Below are positions 13,499 to 20,510 of a stretch of 22,565 nucleotides of DNA, one piece after another; position 1 is the stretch's first letter; each line of letters starts with the position of its first letter. The DNA is from a virus. The stretch covers positions 1 through 22,565 of the IMG/VR virus record IMGVR_UViG_3300042260_000661, one strand, 5' to 3'. The notes under the pieces are model-generated. The model was given only the letters and a program-made list of their open reading frames with translations, was not told the origin of the DNA and ran no database searches. The translations under genes were made by a program, and so were the position numbers.

Positions 13499-15274
13499 AT
13501 GATTAAAATTAAAAATCTAACAGTTAAAAATTTTCTCAGTGTTGGTAATGTAACACAGGGGCTACGAATGGATCAACACGGTCTAACTTTAGTTCTCGGC
13601 AATAACATGGATCTAGGCGGTGACGGAAGTCGCAATGGTACAGGTAAAACCACAATTGTTAATGCACTAAGCTATGCGTTATATGGCAACGCACTGACTA
13701 ATATCAAAAAGGATAACTTGATCAACAAGACCAACAATAAAGGTATGTTAGTCACTGTTGATTTCGAATCAAATGGTCACAACTATAAAATAGAGCGCGG
13801 TCGCAAGCCCAATGTTCTACGTTTCGTTGTTGATGATCTGAATCGTGATAGTTCTAGCACTGAGGAACAACAGGGAGAAAACAAAGAAACACAGGCTGAA
13901 ATAGAAAGAGTTATCGGCATGGGACATGACATGTTCAAACATATCATGGCACTGAATACTTACACTGAACCTTTTCTCAGTCTTAGAACAAATGAGCAAA
14001 GAGATATCATTGAGCAACTATTAGGCATCACACAGCTCAGTGAAAAAGCCACATTACTTAAAGATCTGATAAAAACAACCAAAGATAATATAAAAGAAGA
14101 AGAATTTAGAATAAAGGCAGTAACTGATGCAAACAATAAAATTAAAAACTCTATTGATGATCTCGAACGTAGAAGTCGTCTTTGGCAGGCCAAGCAGGCG
14201 GAAGATCTTGAGAAACTTGCGGCTAGTATAAACGAACTATTAAACATAGACATCGAACAAGAGCTAACAAATCATAAATCATTGGCCGTATGGAAAAGCA
14301 ATGAAAAAGAACTAAAACAACATAATAAAGATCTGGCCGGCTATCAAAGCGCGATCAAGCGAATCACACAACAATTAAATGATTTAGCCAGTGCACAGGG
14401 CAAAGCACTGGATCATAAATGTCATACCTGTGGACAAGATGTACATGACCATCAGCAAGCAAACTTGATCAAAGAAATCAACGATGCTATCGCTTTACTT
14501 GCAGACGAACTTGAACAAGCGCAACAAGATCTCAGGCAAACAGAAACGTTGATCAAAGATCTAGGTAAGCTAGGCACTGCACCCACTGTGCGATACAACA
14601 ATATTGACGATGCAGTCAATCATAAAAGTACTTTGGAAACTATGCAGAATCAGTTTGAACGTAGGGCGCTGGAACATGATCCCTATGTTGAACAGATTGA
14701 CCACTTGCGTTTGACTGCACTGGAAGAAATTAATTTTGAAACTATCAATGGTTTAGTAAAATTAAATGAGCATCAAGACTTTTTGCTTAAGTTACTCACA
14801 GCCAAGGATAGTTTTGTAAGGAAACGTATTATTGAACAGAATTTAACTTATCTAAATCATAGGCTTGCACATTATTTAGAAAAGTTAGCATTGCCGCACG
14901 AAGTTAAATTCCGTAGCGATCTCGAAGTTGATATTACTCAACTGGGACAAGAGTTTGACTTTGATAATTTAAGTCGCGGAGAACGTAACAGACTGATCTT
15001 AGGATTGAGCTGGGCTTTCCGTGATGTTTATGAAAGTCTAAACAAGCCATTAAATCTGTTGTTCATTGATGAAATGATTGACAGTGGCATGGATGCCAAT
15101 GGTGTTGATAATGCTCTGGGTATACTTAAGAAGATGGCCAGAGAACAAAAGAAGAATATTTTCTTGATTAGCCACCGTGATGAACTGGTGGGGCGTGTAA
15201 ATAACATACTACAAGTAGTCAAGGAAAACGGATTCACAACGTTTAATACCGACGTCGAAATGGTAGAAGCATAA
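13499..15274 (+). CDS. 46: gp46-like SbcC/Rad50 ATPase subunit
   Basis: A 591-aa SMC/Rad50-type ATPase that pairs with gp47. The Walker A is GSRNGTGKT (43-51). Two coiled-coil arms surround a zinc hook, C308-H-T-C311. The signature LSRGERNRL begins at 491, Walker B LLFIDE lies near 520 and the His switch ISHRDEL near 557. All parts of an active Rad50 are therefore present, with short arms as in T4 (560 aa). The arms are rich in Lys, Glu, Gln and Asn, for example KTTKDNIKEEEFRIKAV. The gene starts 8 bases after gp47 and ends 12 bases before the small basic gene. No Shine-Dalgarno is obvious before the ATG, so coupling to gp47 is plausible. Confidence 0.95.
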   Translation: MIKIKNLTVKNFLSVGNVTQGLRMDQHGLTLVLGNNMDLGGDGSRNGTGKTTIVNALSYALYGNALTNIKKDNLINKTNNKGMLVTVDFESNGHNYKIERGRKPNVLRFVVDDLNRDSSSTEEQQGENKETQAEIERVIGMGHDMFKHIMALNTYTEPFLSLRTNEQRDIIEQLLGITQLSEKATLLKDLIKTTKDNIKEEEFRIKAVTDANNKIKNSIDDLERRSRLWQAKQAEDLEKLAASINELLNIDIEQELTNHKSLAVWKSNEKELKQHNKDLAGYQSAIKRITQQLNDLASAQGKALDHKCHTCGQDVHDHQQANLIKEINDAIALLADELEQAQQDLRQTETLIKDLGKLGTAPTVRYNNIDDAVNHKSTLETMQNQFERRALEHDPYVEQIDHLRLTALEEINFETINGLVKLNEHQDFLLKLLTAKDSFVRKRIIEQNLTYLNHRLAHYLEKLALPHEVKFRSDLEVDITQLGQEFDFDNLSRGERNRLILGLSWAFRDVYESLNKPLNLLFIDEMIDSGMDANGVDNALGILKKMAREQKKNIFLISHRDELVGRVNNILQVVKENGFTTFNTDVEMVEA

Positions 15275-15286
15275 GGAAAACTTAAA

Positions 15287-15493
15287 ATGACAGAACAAAC
15301 AGAAATCACAAATCCACACGAATATATCGTAGCACAATACGAAGCATACATGGCAGAAAATACTAAGTTTGCAGACAAGGGTGTTAAAGCGGCAGCGGGT
15401 CGTGCTCGCAAAGCATTGCAGGAAATGAGCAAAGGCATCAAACTGCGTCGCAAAGAAATTACAGAGCAAAAAGCGGCATTATCAGCTAAGTAA
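15287..15493 (+). CDS. Small basic Hc1/histone H1-like protein
   Basis: A 68-aa protein with an acidic N-terminus (MTEQTEITNPHEYIVAQYEAYM) and a basic Ala/Lys/Arg-rich helix: KGVKAAAGRARKALQEMSKG then KLRRKEITEQK. The 'AAAGRARKAL-x-E-x-x-K' segment is the feature by which such phage proteins are usually placed near Hc1 or histone H1-like families. DNA binding or nucleoid compaction is inferred from that resemblance only. AAGGAAAA lies about 10 bases before the ATG. It sits directly behind gp46 and before the GIY-YIG-fold gene, so it is expressed with the replication/recombination genes. Confidence 0.75.
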   Translation: MTEQTEITNPHEYIVAQYEAYMAENTKFADKGVKAAAGRARKALQEMSKGIKLRRKEITEQKAALSAK

Positions 15494-15501
15494 TCACGCT
15501 G

Positions 15502-15930
15502 ATGACATGGTTGTTTGAAGGACAAGTAATTGATACCTTACCCGATGACTGTATAGGTTTTGTTTATCTCATTACAAATACAGTTACGGGTCGTAAGTAC
15601 GTGGGTAAAAAACTTGCTAAGTTCTCCAAAACAACCTACAAAGTCGTTAAACAAAAAAACGGCACCAAAAAACGTAAAAAAATTAAATCTAAAATCGACA
15701 GCGACTGGCAAACATACTATGGCTCCAATGACGAACTCAAAAAAGACGTCGAAACATTAGGCTCAGACAAATTTATCCGTGAAATATTACATTACTGCAA
15801 TAGTAAGGCACAAACATCATACTTAGAAGCGAAAGAACAATTTGACCGTAAGGTATTGGAAACAACCGACTATTACAATGGACAGATCAGCGTTCGCGTA
15901 CACGGCTCCCACATAATAAACAAATTTTAA
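15502..15930 (+). CDS. GIY-YIG-fold endonuclease-like protein
   Basis: A 142-aa protein with the GIY-YIG core near the N-terminus: GFVYLITN (19-26) and RKYVGKK (31-37). A Lys-rich insertion follows (KQKNGTKKRKKIKSK), then DSDWQTYYGSNDELKKDVETLG and a region with Glu (LEAKEQFD, possible metal ligand). It lacks NUMOD repeats. The compact shape and the link with recombination genes suggest a resident nuclease of T4-like phages rather than a recently inserted homing endonuclease; this is inference. It begins 8 bases after the Hc1-like gene. It is the last gene before the 527-base gene-free stretch. Confidence 0.78.
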   Translation: MTWLFEGQVIDTLPDDCIGFVYLITNTVTGRKYVGKKLAKFSKTTYKVVKQKNGTKKRKKIKSKIDSDWQTYYGSNDELKKDVETLGSDKFIREILHYCNSKAQTSYLEAKEQFDRKVLETTDYYNGQISVRVHGSHIINKF

Positions 15931-15957
15931 ATCGGCAACCGCCTAATAATTTTTAAA

Positions 15958-16327
15958 CTACTGAAAAAGCTCGCACCGGCAAGATGATTAGGTGCCTGAA
16001 TCCGTTCTGATGTGAGACGGTAGGAAATTCCGAGCAGTAGCGGAGACATGATTGCCACTACCCTGATGATGTCAGGACGAAGCGTTAGACTTGAAAAACG
16101 CTGGCATGTGTATGTACAGTCAAAAAGAGTAGGCACTGCTGAGTCATTGCAACCTACAAGAATCTCTGCGTTCATCTATCAGCAATGAGATTTTGCGTTA
16201 TATAGGACTACGTAAAAGGGTACAGCGTAACCGCCCTTGCTAGTAATAGTTGTAGCGATAGATTACGATAATGGGCCTCAGACATGTTCTGTTTTCATTA
16301 TTTCACTTTTGCCCTTAACAGGGCAAA
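15958..16327 (+). ncRNA. Candidate large structured non-coding RNA
   Basis: No frame here looks like a protein, yet complementary blocks are packed end to end. CUACU/AGUAG (15958-15962 with 16036-16040) is stacked on GCUCG/CGAGC (15969-15973 with 16031-16035) and encloses CACC/GGUG and CCGU/ACGG hairpins. Then come CCUGA/UCAGG (16062-16076), AGCGUU/AACGCU (16081-16102), GUAGG/CCUAC (16129-16157), AAUCUC...UGC/GCA...GAGAUU (16161-16192), UUGCGUU/AGCGUAA (16193-16230), AAGGG/CCCUU (16216-16238), GUAAU/AUUAC (16243-16266), AUAAUG/CAUUAU (16268-16301) with inner CAGA/UCUG, and UUUGCCC/GGGCAAA (16308-16327). The two helices around 16193-16238 interlock like a pseudoknot. It is not a tRNA, and I cannot match it to tmRNA, RNase P RNA or a group I intron. 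Phage giant RNAs such as GOLLD or ROOL are possible, unproven relatives. Strand and ends are uncertain; co-transcription behind gp46 favours (+). Confidence 0.55.
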
Positions 16328-16343
16328 GTACGATTGCAAAACC

Positions 16344-16372
16344 TTGACATGTATCTCCCTTTAAACTATTCT
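16344..16372 (+). promoter_or_regulatory. Sigma70-like promoter TTGACA-17-TATTCT
   Basis: TTGACA (16344-16349) is a perfect -35 box, followed after 17 bases by TATTCT (16367-16372), which is TATAAT with two mismatches. It points rightward into two hairpins and then antisense to the gp51-position and gp26 genes. It could drive a short RNA starting near 16379. It is the best host-type promoter I see in the window, but it is judged by eye only. Confidence 0.45.
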
Positions 16373-16398
16373 ATTAGAACAGTTAAGATAGAATTAAA

Positions 16399-16458
16399 AG
16401 AATTAAGTTTTATTAGCGTAAGCGTGTAAAACATAATTCTAGTTGTTCTTGAACAACT
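16399..16458 (+). other. Two adjacent hairpins before the convergent gene end
   Basis: Hairpin one has outer arms AGAATTA/TAATTCT (16399-16405 with 16434-16440) and inner arms GTTTTA/TAAAAC (16407-16412 with 16427-16432), separated by an A-A mismatch. Its tip is GC-GUAA-GC, a GNRA-type tetraloop in the (+) sense only. Hairpin two is AGTTGTT/AACAACT (16441-16447 with 16452-16458), touching the last base of the (-) gene. Neither has a clean U-tract, so they may be the end of a (+) small RNA or a weak terminator for the (-) genes. Confidence 0.5.
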
Positions 16459-16700
16459 TAAAACTGACCCTGTGTTAAAGTATCTTTGGGCTTAACACCA
16501 CGATCTAAACTTATCTTATCTTTAAGTATCTTCACGAATATTAAACGCTCGTCATTACTTAGATGCCATAACTGATCATAACTCTGTCCTGAGTATATTG
16601 CCAGTGTTGCTATGTCTTCGATTATGGCTTTTGTCTCTTTTTCAAGACCTGCTAACAACTTCATAATTTCAGGCCCTGACTTCAGAGACAAAAGCCTCAT
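16458..16700 (-). CDS. Small protein in gp51 position, likely also made as frameshift extension of gp26-like protein
   Basis: An 80-aa helical protein starting MRLLSLKSGPEIMKLLAGLEKETK and containing YDQLWHLSNDERLIFVKILKDK. It overlaps the gp26-like gene by ATGA. In T4, gene 51 (a baseplate hub assembly factor, 249 aa) follows gene 26, so position suggests a functional counterpart, but it is much shorter and I see no clear sequence match. Six bases before the ATG ends a U-UUU-UUC slippery heptamer; a -1 shift there enters exactly this frame. It could therefore be made both as a separate protein and as the C-terminal part of a fusion of about 362 aa. It has the size and helical nature of the second half of tail assembly chaperones. 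Confidence 0.65.
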   Translation of the reverse strand: MRLLSLKSGPEIMKLLAGLEKETKAIIEDIATLAIYSGQSYDQLWHLSNDERLIFVKILKDKISLDRGVKPKDTLTQGQF

Positions 16701-16709
16701 GCGAAAAAA
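16671..16709 (-). promoter_or_regulatory. Candidate programmed -1 ribosomal frameshift site
   Basis: On the minus strand the end of the gp26-like frame reads ACU UUU UUC GCA UGA. The heptamer U UUU UUC (16709-16703) has the X XXY YYZ form in the right phase. After a 5-base spacer (GCAUG), AGGCUUU (16697-16691) can pair with AGGGCCU (16677-16671) through 7 pairs, two of them G-U, with a 13-base loop. A -1 slip bypasses the UGA and continues CGC AUG AGG into the downstream frame. Confidence 0.6.
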
Positions 16710-17545
16710 GTTGTAGGATTCAGGTCAATTGTTGAAGTATATACTTTGTTGCATTTCTGACACTGTACATTGAACTCTTTACTGACACCAACTTTATTAG
16801 TGTTCATAATAGAAGTTTCCAACTTTGTGTATTCTGGCTTGCTGAGATCACGTACCCATTCCTCTATCATTTTTCTATCTGAAACCACAGAGCCGTCGGG
16901 TAACAGTACAGTATCTATACTAGACGATACAACATTAATGCTTTCGTTGGTCAGCGTCTCGTAGCTTTTAGTTAACAGCGCCACTTTTTCTCGTTCAGGC
17001 AAATTTTGTTGTTCTGCAAGCTGCAATCCTCGAATCTGTTCGTATTGTACCCAGTTGAGACTTAATAGATGTTTTACCGTGATTGGTTTAGTGAATATTT
17101 TAATTCCAGATTCGTGTTCTATAGGCGGGTTATCTTCTAACACTGTGATGCTGCCGATTAAGTGATTTAAATCTACACTGACTTCGTTGATTGCTTTTTC
17201 GTCGCAGTCACACTGAGTGGTTACATCTAGCTTGTCACCGTAGGTACAACGTTTAATAGCAACTAAAATTGCATCCAAGTCTATACTGGGCATGTTGATA
17301 GGATCGGTGATAGTGGGCGCACAACTGCTGATCAACTGCGTTAGTGCATTGCCGTTTAACAAACTGTCTGCATTTTTTAACAGTAATTCATCTTTGGCAG
17401 TTAAAGGATACACCGGTATTTCTCCCATGTCATTTAATTCTGCGGGTTTAACATCGTAGAATTTTCCCATACTGGGTAATTTAATGTATATACCTGGCTT
17501 CCTAAAGAAGGCTTTCAAAGGATTTGATAGGTGCTGATTTTCCAT
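16697..17545 (-). CDS. 26: gp26-like baseplate hub / tail assembly protein (T4_baseplate family)
   Basis: A 282-aa protein with the marks of the T4 gp26-type family. Residues 21-30 are IKLPSMGKFY, followed by EIPVYPLTAKDELLLKNADSLLNGNALTQLISSC and a cysteine set that can bind zinc: C112 and C114 (TQCDCDE), and C262 and C265 (VQCQKC). The family takes part in hub assembly in T4 (gp26, about 208 aa). TTG 17557 is possible, but ATG 17545 has GGAG 7 bases upstream and is chosen. The last codons contain a slippery heptamer and the stop overlaps the next gene, so part of the product may extend into it. It lies back to back with the tape measure gene, as expected for a tail assembly chaperone. Confidence 0.8.
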   Translation of the reverse strand: MENQHLSNPLKAFFRKPGIYIKLPSMGKFYDVKPAELNDMGEIPVYPLTAKDELLLKNADSLLNGNALTQLISSCAPTITDPINMPSIDLDAILVAIKRCTYGDKLDVTTQCDCDEKAINEVSVDLNHLIGSITVLEDNPPIEHESGIKIFTKPITVKHLLSLNWVQYEQIRGLQLAEQQNLPEREKVALLTKSYETLTNESINVVSSSIDTVLLPDGSVVSDRKMIEEWVRDLSKPEYTKLETSIMNTNKVGVSKEFNVQCQKCNKVYTSTIDLNPTTFFA

Positions 17546-17585
17546 AGTTTTCTCCAACTAAATATTGATATGAATATTATATTCT

Positions 17586-17593
17586 TATTTATG
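17586..17593 (-). promoter_or_regulatory. Candidate late promoter CATAAATA
   Basis: On the minus strand CATAAATA differs from the T4 late consensus TATAAATA only in its first base. It ends 40 bases before the gp26-like ATG and would drive the gp26/gp51-position genes. The same octamer stands before the portal gene, which strengthens both. The divergent spacer to the tape measure gene is only 58 bases. Confidence 0.5.
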
Positions 17594-17603
17594 TGCGTAT
17601 TTA

Positions 17604-20480
17604 ATGGCTGACACTACCACTATACAAGGCGTTTATCCAGACGGTTCACCATTCAAATTTAGTTTGGATGGGCTTGCCACTCAGAATCAATTAGAACGAT
17701 TGATCAAGTTAACCGCGGTCATGGCCAAGCGTGACAGTAAAAATGATCCCGGCGAAAAAGAACGAATAGAACTTTTGGAAAAGGGCAACAAGCAATACAA
17801 GCAATACAATAAGAACTTAAACGAAGTCAATGACGGCATGGATTCTTTTGAATCCTCACTGCAAAAAGCCAGCACAGTTACGTCATTGTTCAAAGGACAC
17901 ATGTTCAGTGCTATACGAGCATTGGATACTCCCATGGCCAAGCTGGCAGCGGGCATGGGCGGTTTAGTTGCTGGATTTGTAAATTATGCAGATGACCTTA
18001 GACCCGCACTGCAACGTGGTATCAGTGGCGGTGTTCTGGATTTTGCGGTAACTGCTAAGTCAGCTGGACTAACTCTAAGTGATTTCAACAAAGCTCTAAC
18101 TGCCACAGGCGGTACATTTTCACAGCTGGGCGATGGTGCGTCACAGGGTGCACGTAACTTTGGTACATTGATTAACAGTGTGCGTGGTGCCACAGCCAGT
18201 GTGGGTAATCTAGGCATGAGCAACGAACAACTGGCAGAATTTACAGCACAACAGTTAAAAGCGTCAGTTCAACAGGGTCTAAAAGGCAGGCAAGCACAGG
18301 ATGCAGTTATCAGAACATCCAAAGTTCTAGGCGATGAATTTGATAATTTGGCGAATAGAACAGGTAAAACCATTCAGGAAATGGCAGACGCTGCCATTAA
18401 GTTAGTCAATGACCCCACGGTTAATAGCTTTTTAGCCGCTCTAGGCACAGGCGGCGATCGAGCCAGTGCTGCCATGCAAGCTGTGGGTGCGAACATGACG
18501 GCATTGTTTGGAAAAACCGGTGAAAAGCTAGCCAATGAAGCGGCACAGGCCGCGGCATCTGGACTGCCACTGACATTCAATGAAATGGGTAGATCTATTG
18601 CTGGTCTAGCACCTAGCTTATACAATGAAGTAGAACGACAAATGAGCAGAGCTGCTCAGGGATTTACACCCAGCGAAGAGGATAGACAGCGAATGCGCGA
18701 ATCCGCACTGGAAGCAGAACGCACCATGGGCGAACAGCTACGTGTATATTCCACGTCTAAAGACGCCGCAGGCCAGGCTGCCAGAGAAATTCTAGCCATG
18801 GCCCAGGAAGCTAGAGCATATAATTCAGAAGCTAATGTAGAAAAACGTACACGAGAAAAAGCGGCACAGGACTTTAACACAGAAGTCAATAAGTTAAGTG
18901 CAAACATGAATCAATTAATGGTGCCATTCTTGCAGTTATTAAACGGTATTGACTGGACATTTATGTTCCAAGTGTTGAATGGTTTTGCTGCCACAGTTAA
19001 AACATTATTAACTCCCTTGGAATGGCTGGGTAAGTTGCTGGGAGCCACCGGTCTGGGAACAGTTGTAGGTGGGTTCCTAGGATTACTAACAGTGGGAACA
19101 TTGTTGGTATCTGGATTTGGATTATTGGCCAATGGCGTAAAAGGGTTAGTGGGTGTAATTACCACTGCAATTACAAGAATAGGTTTGATAAATGGTGCAA
19201 TGGGCACCGGCAAAGTTGGTCCAGCAGCAGCGGGTGTCGCAGCTACAAACACAACATCTAGAACTGGTTTTGCCGGTCTTGCAGACAAAGAACGAGATGT
19301 TGCCGCCAGACTGGCCAGTGAACGCGATGCAAGAATAGCACGGGCACAGGAGTTGCGTAAACAGCGTCCCGAGTTAACTGCCGCACAGGCTATGAGTATG
19401 TCTCAGCAAGAACAATTAACAGCAAATCAAGGACCTCAACCAAAGCAGTTATCACAAACAGAATCTAAACTTGCCAAGGCAGGAAATACAGTAGAAAAAT
19501 TTGCAGGAGCCATTGCCGGCGTAACAGTAGCACTGACTGGTACGGCCATGACCATTGCCGGAGAAGCACTACTACGTGAAAATGCAAACAGCGCGCTGGG
19601 TGAATTTTTAGTTAAATGGGGCGGCGTGGTCAGCGTATTTGGTACAGTAACTGGACTATTGTTACAGCTAGCACCTGTGATCACAGGTGCTATTAGCACA
19701 GTTTCTGCTTATATGGCATTACATGGTGGTGCTATACCGGCACTAACAGCATTTATAGCAAATCTATGGGCATCTAGTAAAGCTCTAGGCACAGGATTTT
19801 TAACTATATTGGGTAGATTAGGCGCTGGCCTTGCCAGCGCGGCCAGCTTATTATTACCTGTTTTAGCAACTTTGGGTACAGCACTAGCGGGCGCAGCCAC
19901 TGTAGTAGGTGGATTTTTAGTGGCCGCTGCACCAGTTATAGCAGTTGTTGCGGGCATAGCCGCTGTGGGTTATCTATTATATAAATCTTTTGATTATCTT
20001 GCAGCCGGCATAAAGTGGCTGGCAGGTGGTATCTATGATGGCGTTAACGCTTTATGGGGTGCAATCACAAAGCCATTTACCGCATTATGGGACTGGCTAA
20101 AGAGTAGTTGGTTGGGCAAAAAGTTATTTGGTGATTCTGCAGATACAAAAACAGTAGAATCCAAAAAGGTATCATTGAATGGCAATGTAATGACACTGGA
20201 TCAGGCCAATGGAGCCAAGGCAGCACTGCGTTATGGCAATGCCAATGATATGTCTGACCAAGGTATCAATGATACATTAGTCAATGCACAGACTTCTGCG
20301 CTGGATCAGAAATCAATGAAGGAAAATGAAAATACTAAACAATTGATAGCATTGAATAGAAACATGGAATCATTAATAGAAAGCAGTGACGCTAACCTAA
20401 GTGTAAACGGTAAAAATGCCAGTATCAATGACGCCAATGGTAGGTATATACGTAATAAATCGTTGTACGGAACTGCATAA
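17604..20480 (+). CDS. 29: Tail tape measure protein (gp29 role)
   Basis: A 958-aa tape measure that fixes tail length and is ejected with the DNA. It shows the usual plan: a charged helical N-terminus (LLEKGNKQYKQYNKNLNEVNDGM), a long Ala/Gly-rich helical body, and hydrophobic stretches in the second half (LLVSGFGLLANGVKGLVGVI, about 510-530, and many between about 680 and 800, such as VVGGFLVAAAPVIAVVAGIAAVG). A Trp-rich region follows (LWDWLKSSWLGKKLFG) and an Asn/Ser-rich end. At about 0.15 nm per residue the tail would be near 140 nm, longer than that of T4, whose gp29 has 590 aa. The ATG has no visible Shine-Dalgarno. The assignment rests on length, composition and position beside gp26 and before the portal. 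Confidence 0.85.
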   Translation: MADTTTIQGVYPDGSPFKFSLDGLATQNQLERLIKLTAVMAKRDSKNDPGEKERIELLEKGNKQYKQYNKNLNEVNDGMDSFESSLQKASTVTSLFKGHMFSAIRALDTPMAKLAAGMGGLVAGFVNYADDLRPALQRGISGGVLDFAVTAKSAGLTLSDFNKALTATGGTFSQLGDGASQGARNFGTLINSVRGATASVGNLGMSNEQLAEFTAQQLKASVQQGLKGRQAQDAVIRTSKVLGDEFDNLANRTGKTIQEMADAAIKLVNDPTVNSFLAALGTGGDRASAAMQAVGANMTALFGKTGEKLANEAAQAAASGLPLTFNEMGRSIAGLAPSLYNEVERQMSRAAQGFTPSEEDRQRMRESALEAERTMGEQLRVYSTSKDAAGQAAREILAMAQEARAYNSEANVEKRTREKAAQDFNTEVNKLSANMNQLMVPFLQLLNGIDWTFMFQVLNGFAATVKTLLTPLEWLGKLLGATGLGTVVGGFLGLLTVGTLLVSGFGLLANGVKGLVGVITTAITRIGLINGAMGTGKVGPAAAGVAATNTTSRTGFAGLADKERDVAARLASERDARIARAQELRKQRPELTAAQAMSMSQQEQLTANQGPQPKQLSQTESKLAKAGNTVEKFAGAIAGVTVALTGTAMTIAGEALLRENANSALGEFLVKWGGVVSVFGTVTGLLLQLAPVITGAISTVSAYMALHGGAIPALTAFIANLWASSKALGTGFLTILGRLGAGLASAASLLLPVLATLGTALAGAATVVGGFLVAAAPVIAVVAGIAAVGYLLYKSFDYLAAGIKWLAGGIYDGVNALWGAITKPFTALWDWLKSSWLGKKLFGDSADTKTVESKKVSLNGNVMTLDQANGAKAALRYGNANDMSDQGINDTLVNAQTSALDQKSMKENENTKQLIALNRNMESLIESSDANLSVNGKNASINDANGRYIRNKSLYGTA

Positions 20481-20484
20481 TAAC

Positions 20485-20492
20485 CATAAATA
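20485..20492 (+). promoter_or_regulatory. Candidate late promoter CATAAATA before the portal gene
   Basis: CATAAATA (one mismatch to the T4 late octamer TATAAATA) ends 18 bases before the portal ATG in the short gap after the tape measure gene. With T4 geometry the leader would be about 12 bases and contain ACAGG as ribosome site. Position in an intergenic gap, right distance and repetition at gp26 support it. Confidence 0.6.
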
Positions 20493-20510
20493 ACAAACAG
20501 GATAAAATAA

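Noticed and set aside
16060-16102. Hammerhead-ribozyme-like core (CTGATGA ... CGAA followed by a stem)
   Set aside because: The CTGATGA is part of a perfect hairpin CCTGA/TCAGG, so stem II cannot form, and the flanking bases do not make a convincing stem I around a cleavage site.
15927-16175. An 82-aa frame on the minus strand inside the gene-free block
   Set aside because: It has no recognisable motif, it overlaps the end of the GIY-YIG-fold gene, and the DNA is better explained by nested complementary helices.
16308-16327. TTTGCCC/GGGCAAA hairpin as an intrinsic terminator
   Set aside because: The stem is perfect, but no U-tract follows on either strand; it is kept only as part of the structured RNA.
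15931-16457. tRNA, tmRNA, RNase P RNA or group I intron in the gene-free block
   Set aside because: No T-loop/anticodon arrangement, no tag-peptide frame with resume codon, no RNase P core sequences and no interrupted reading frame were found by eye. A covariance-model search would be decisive.
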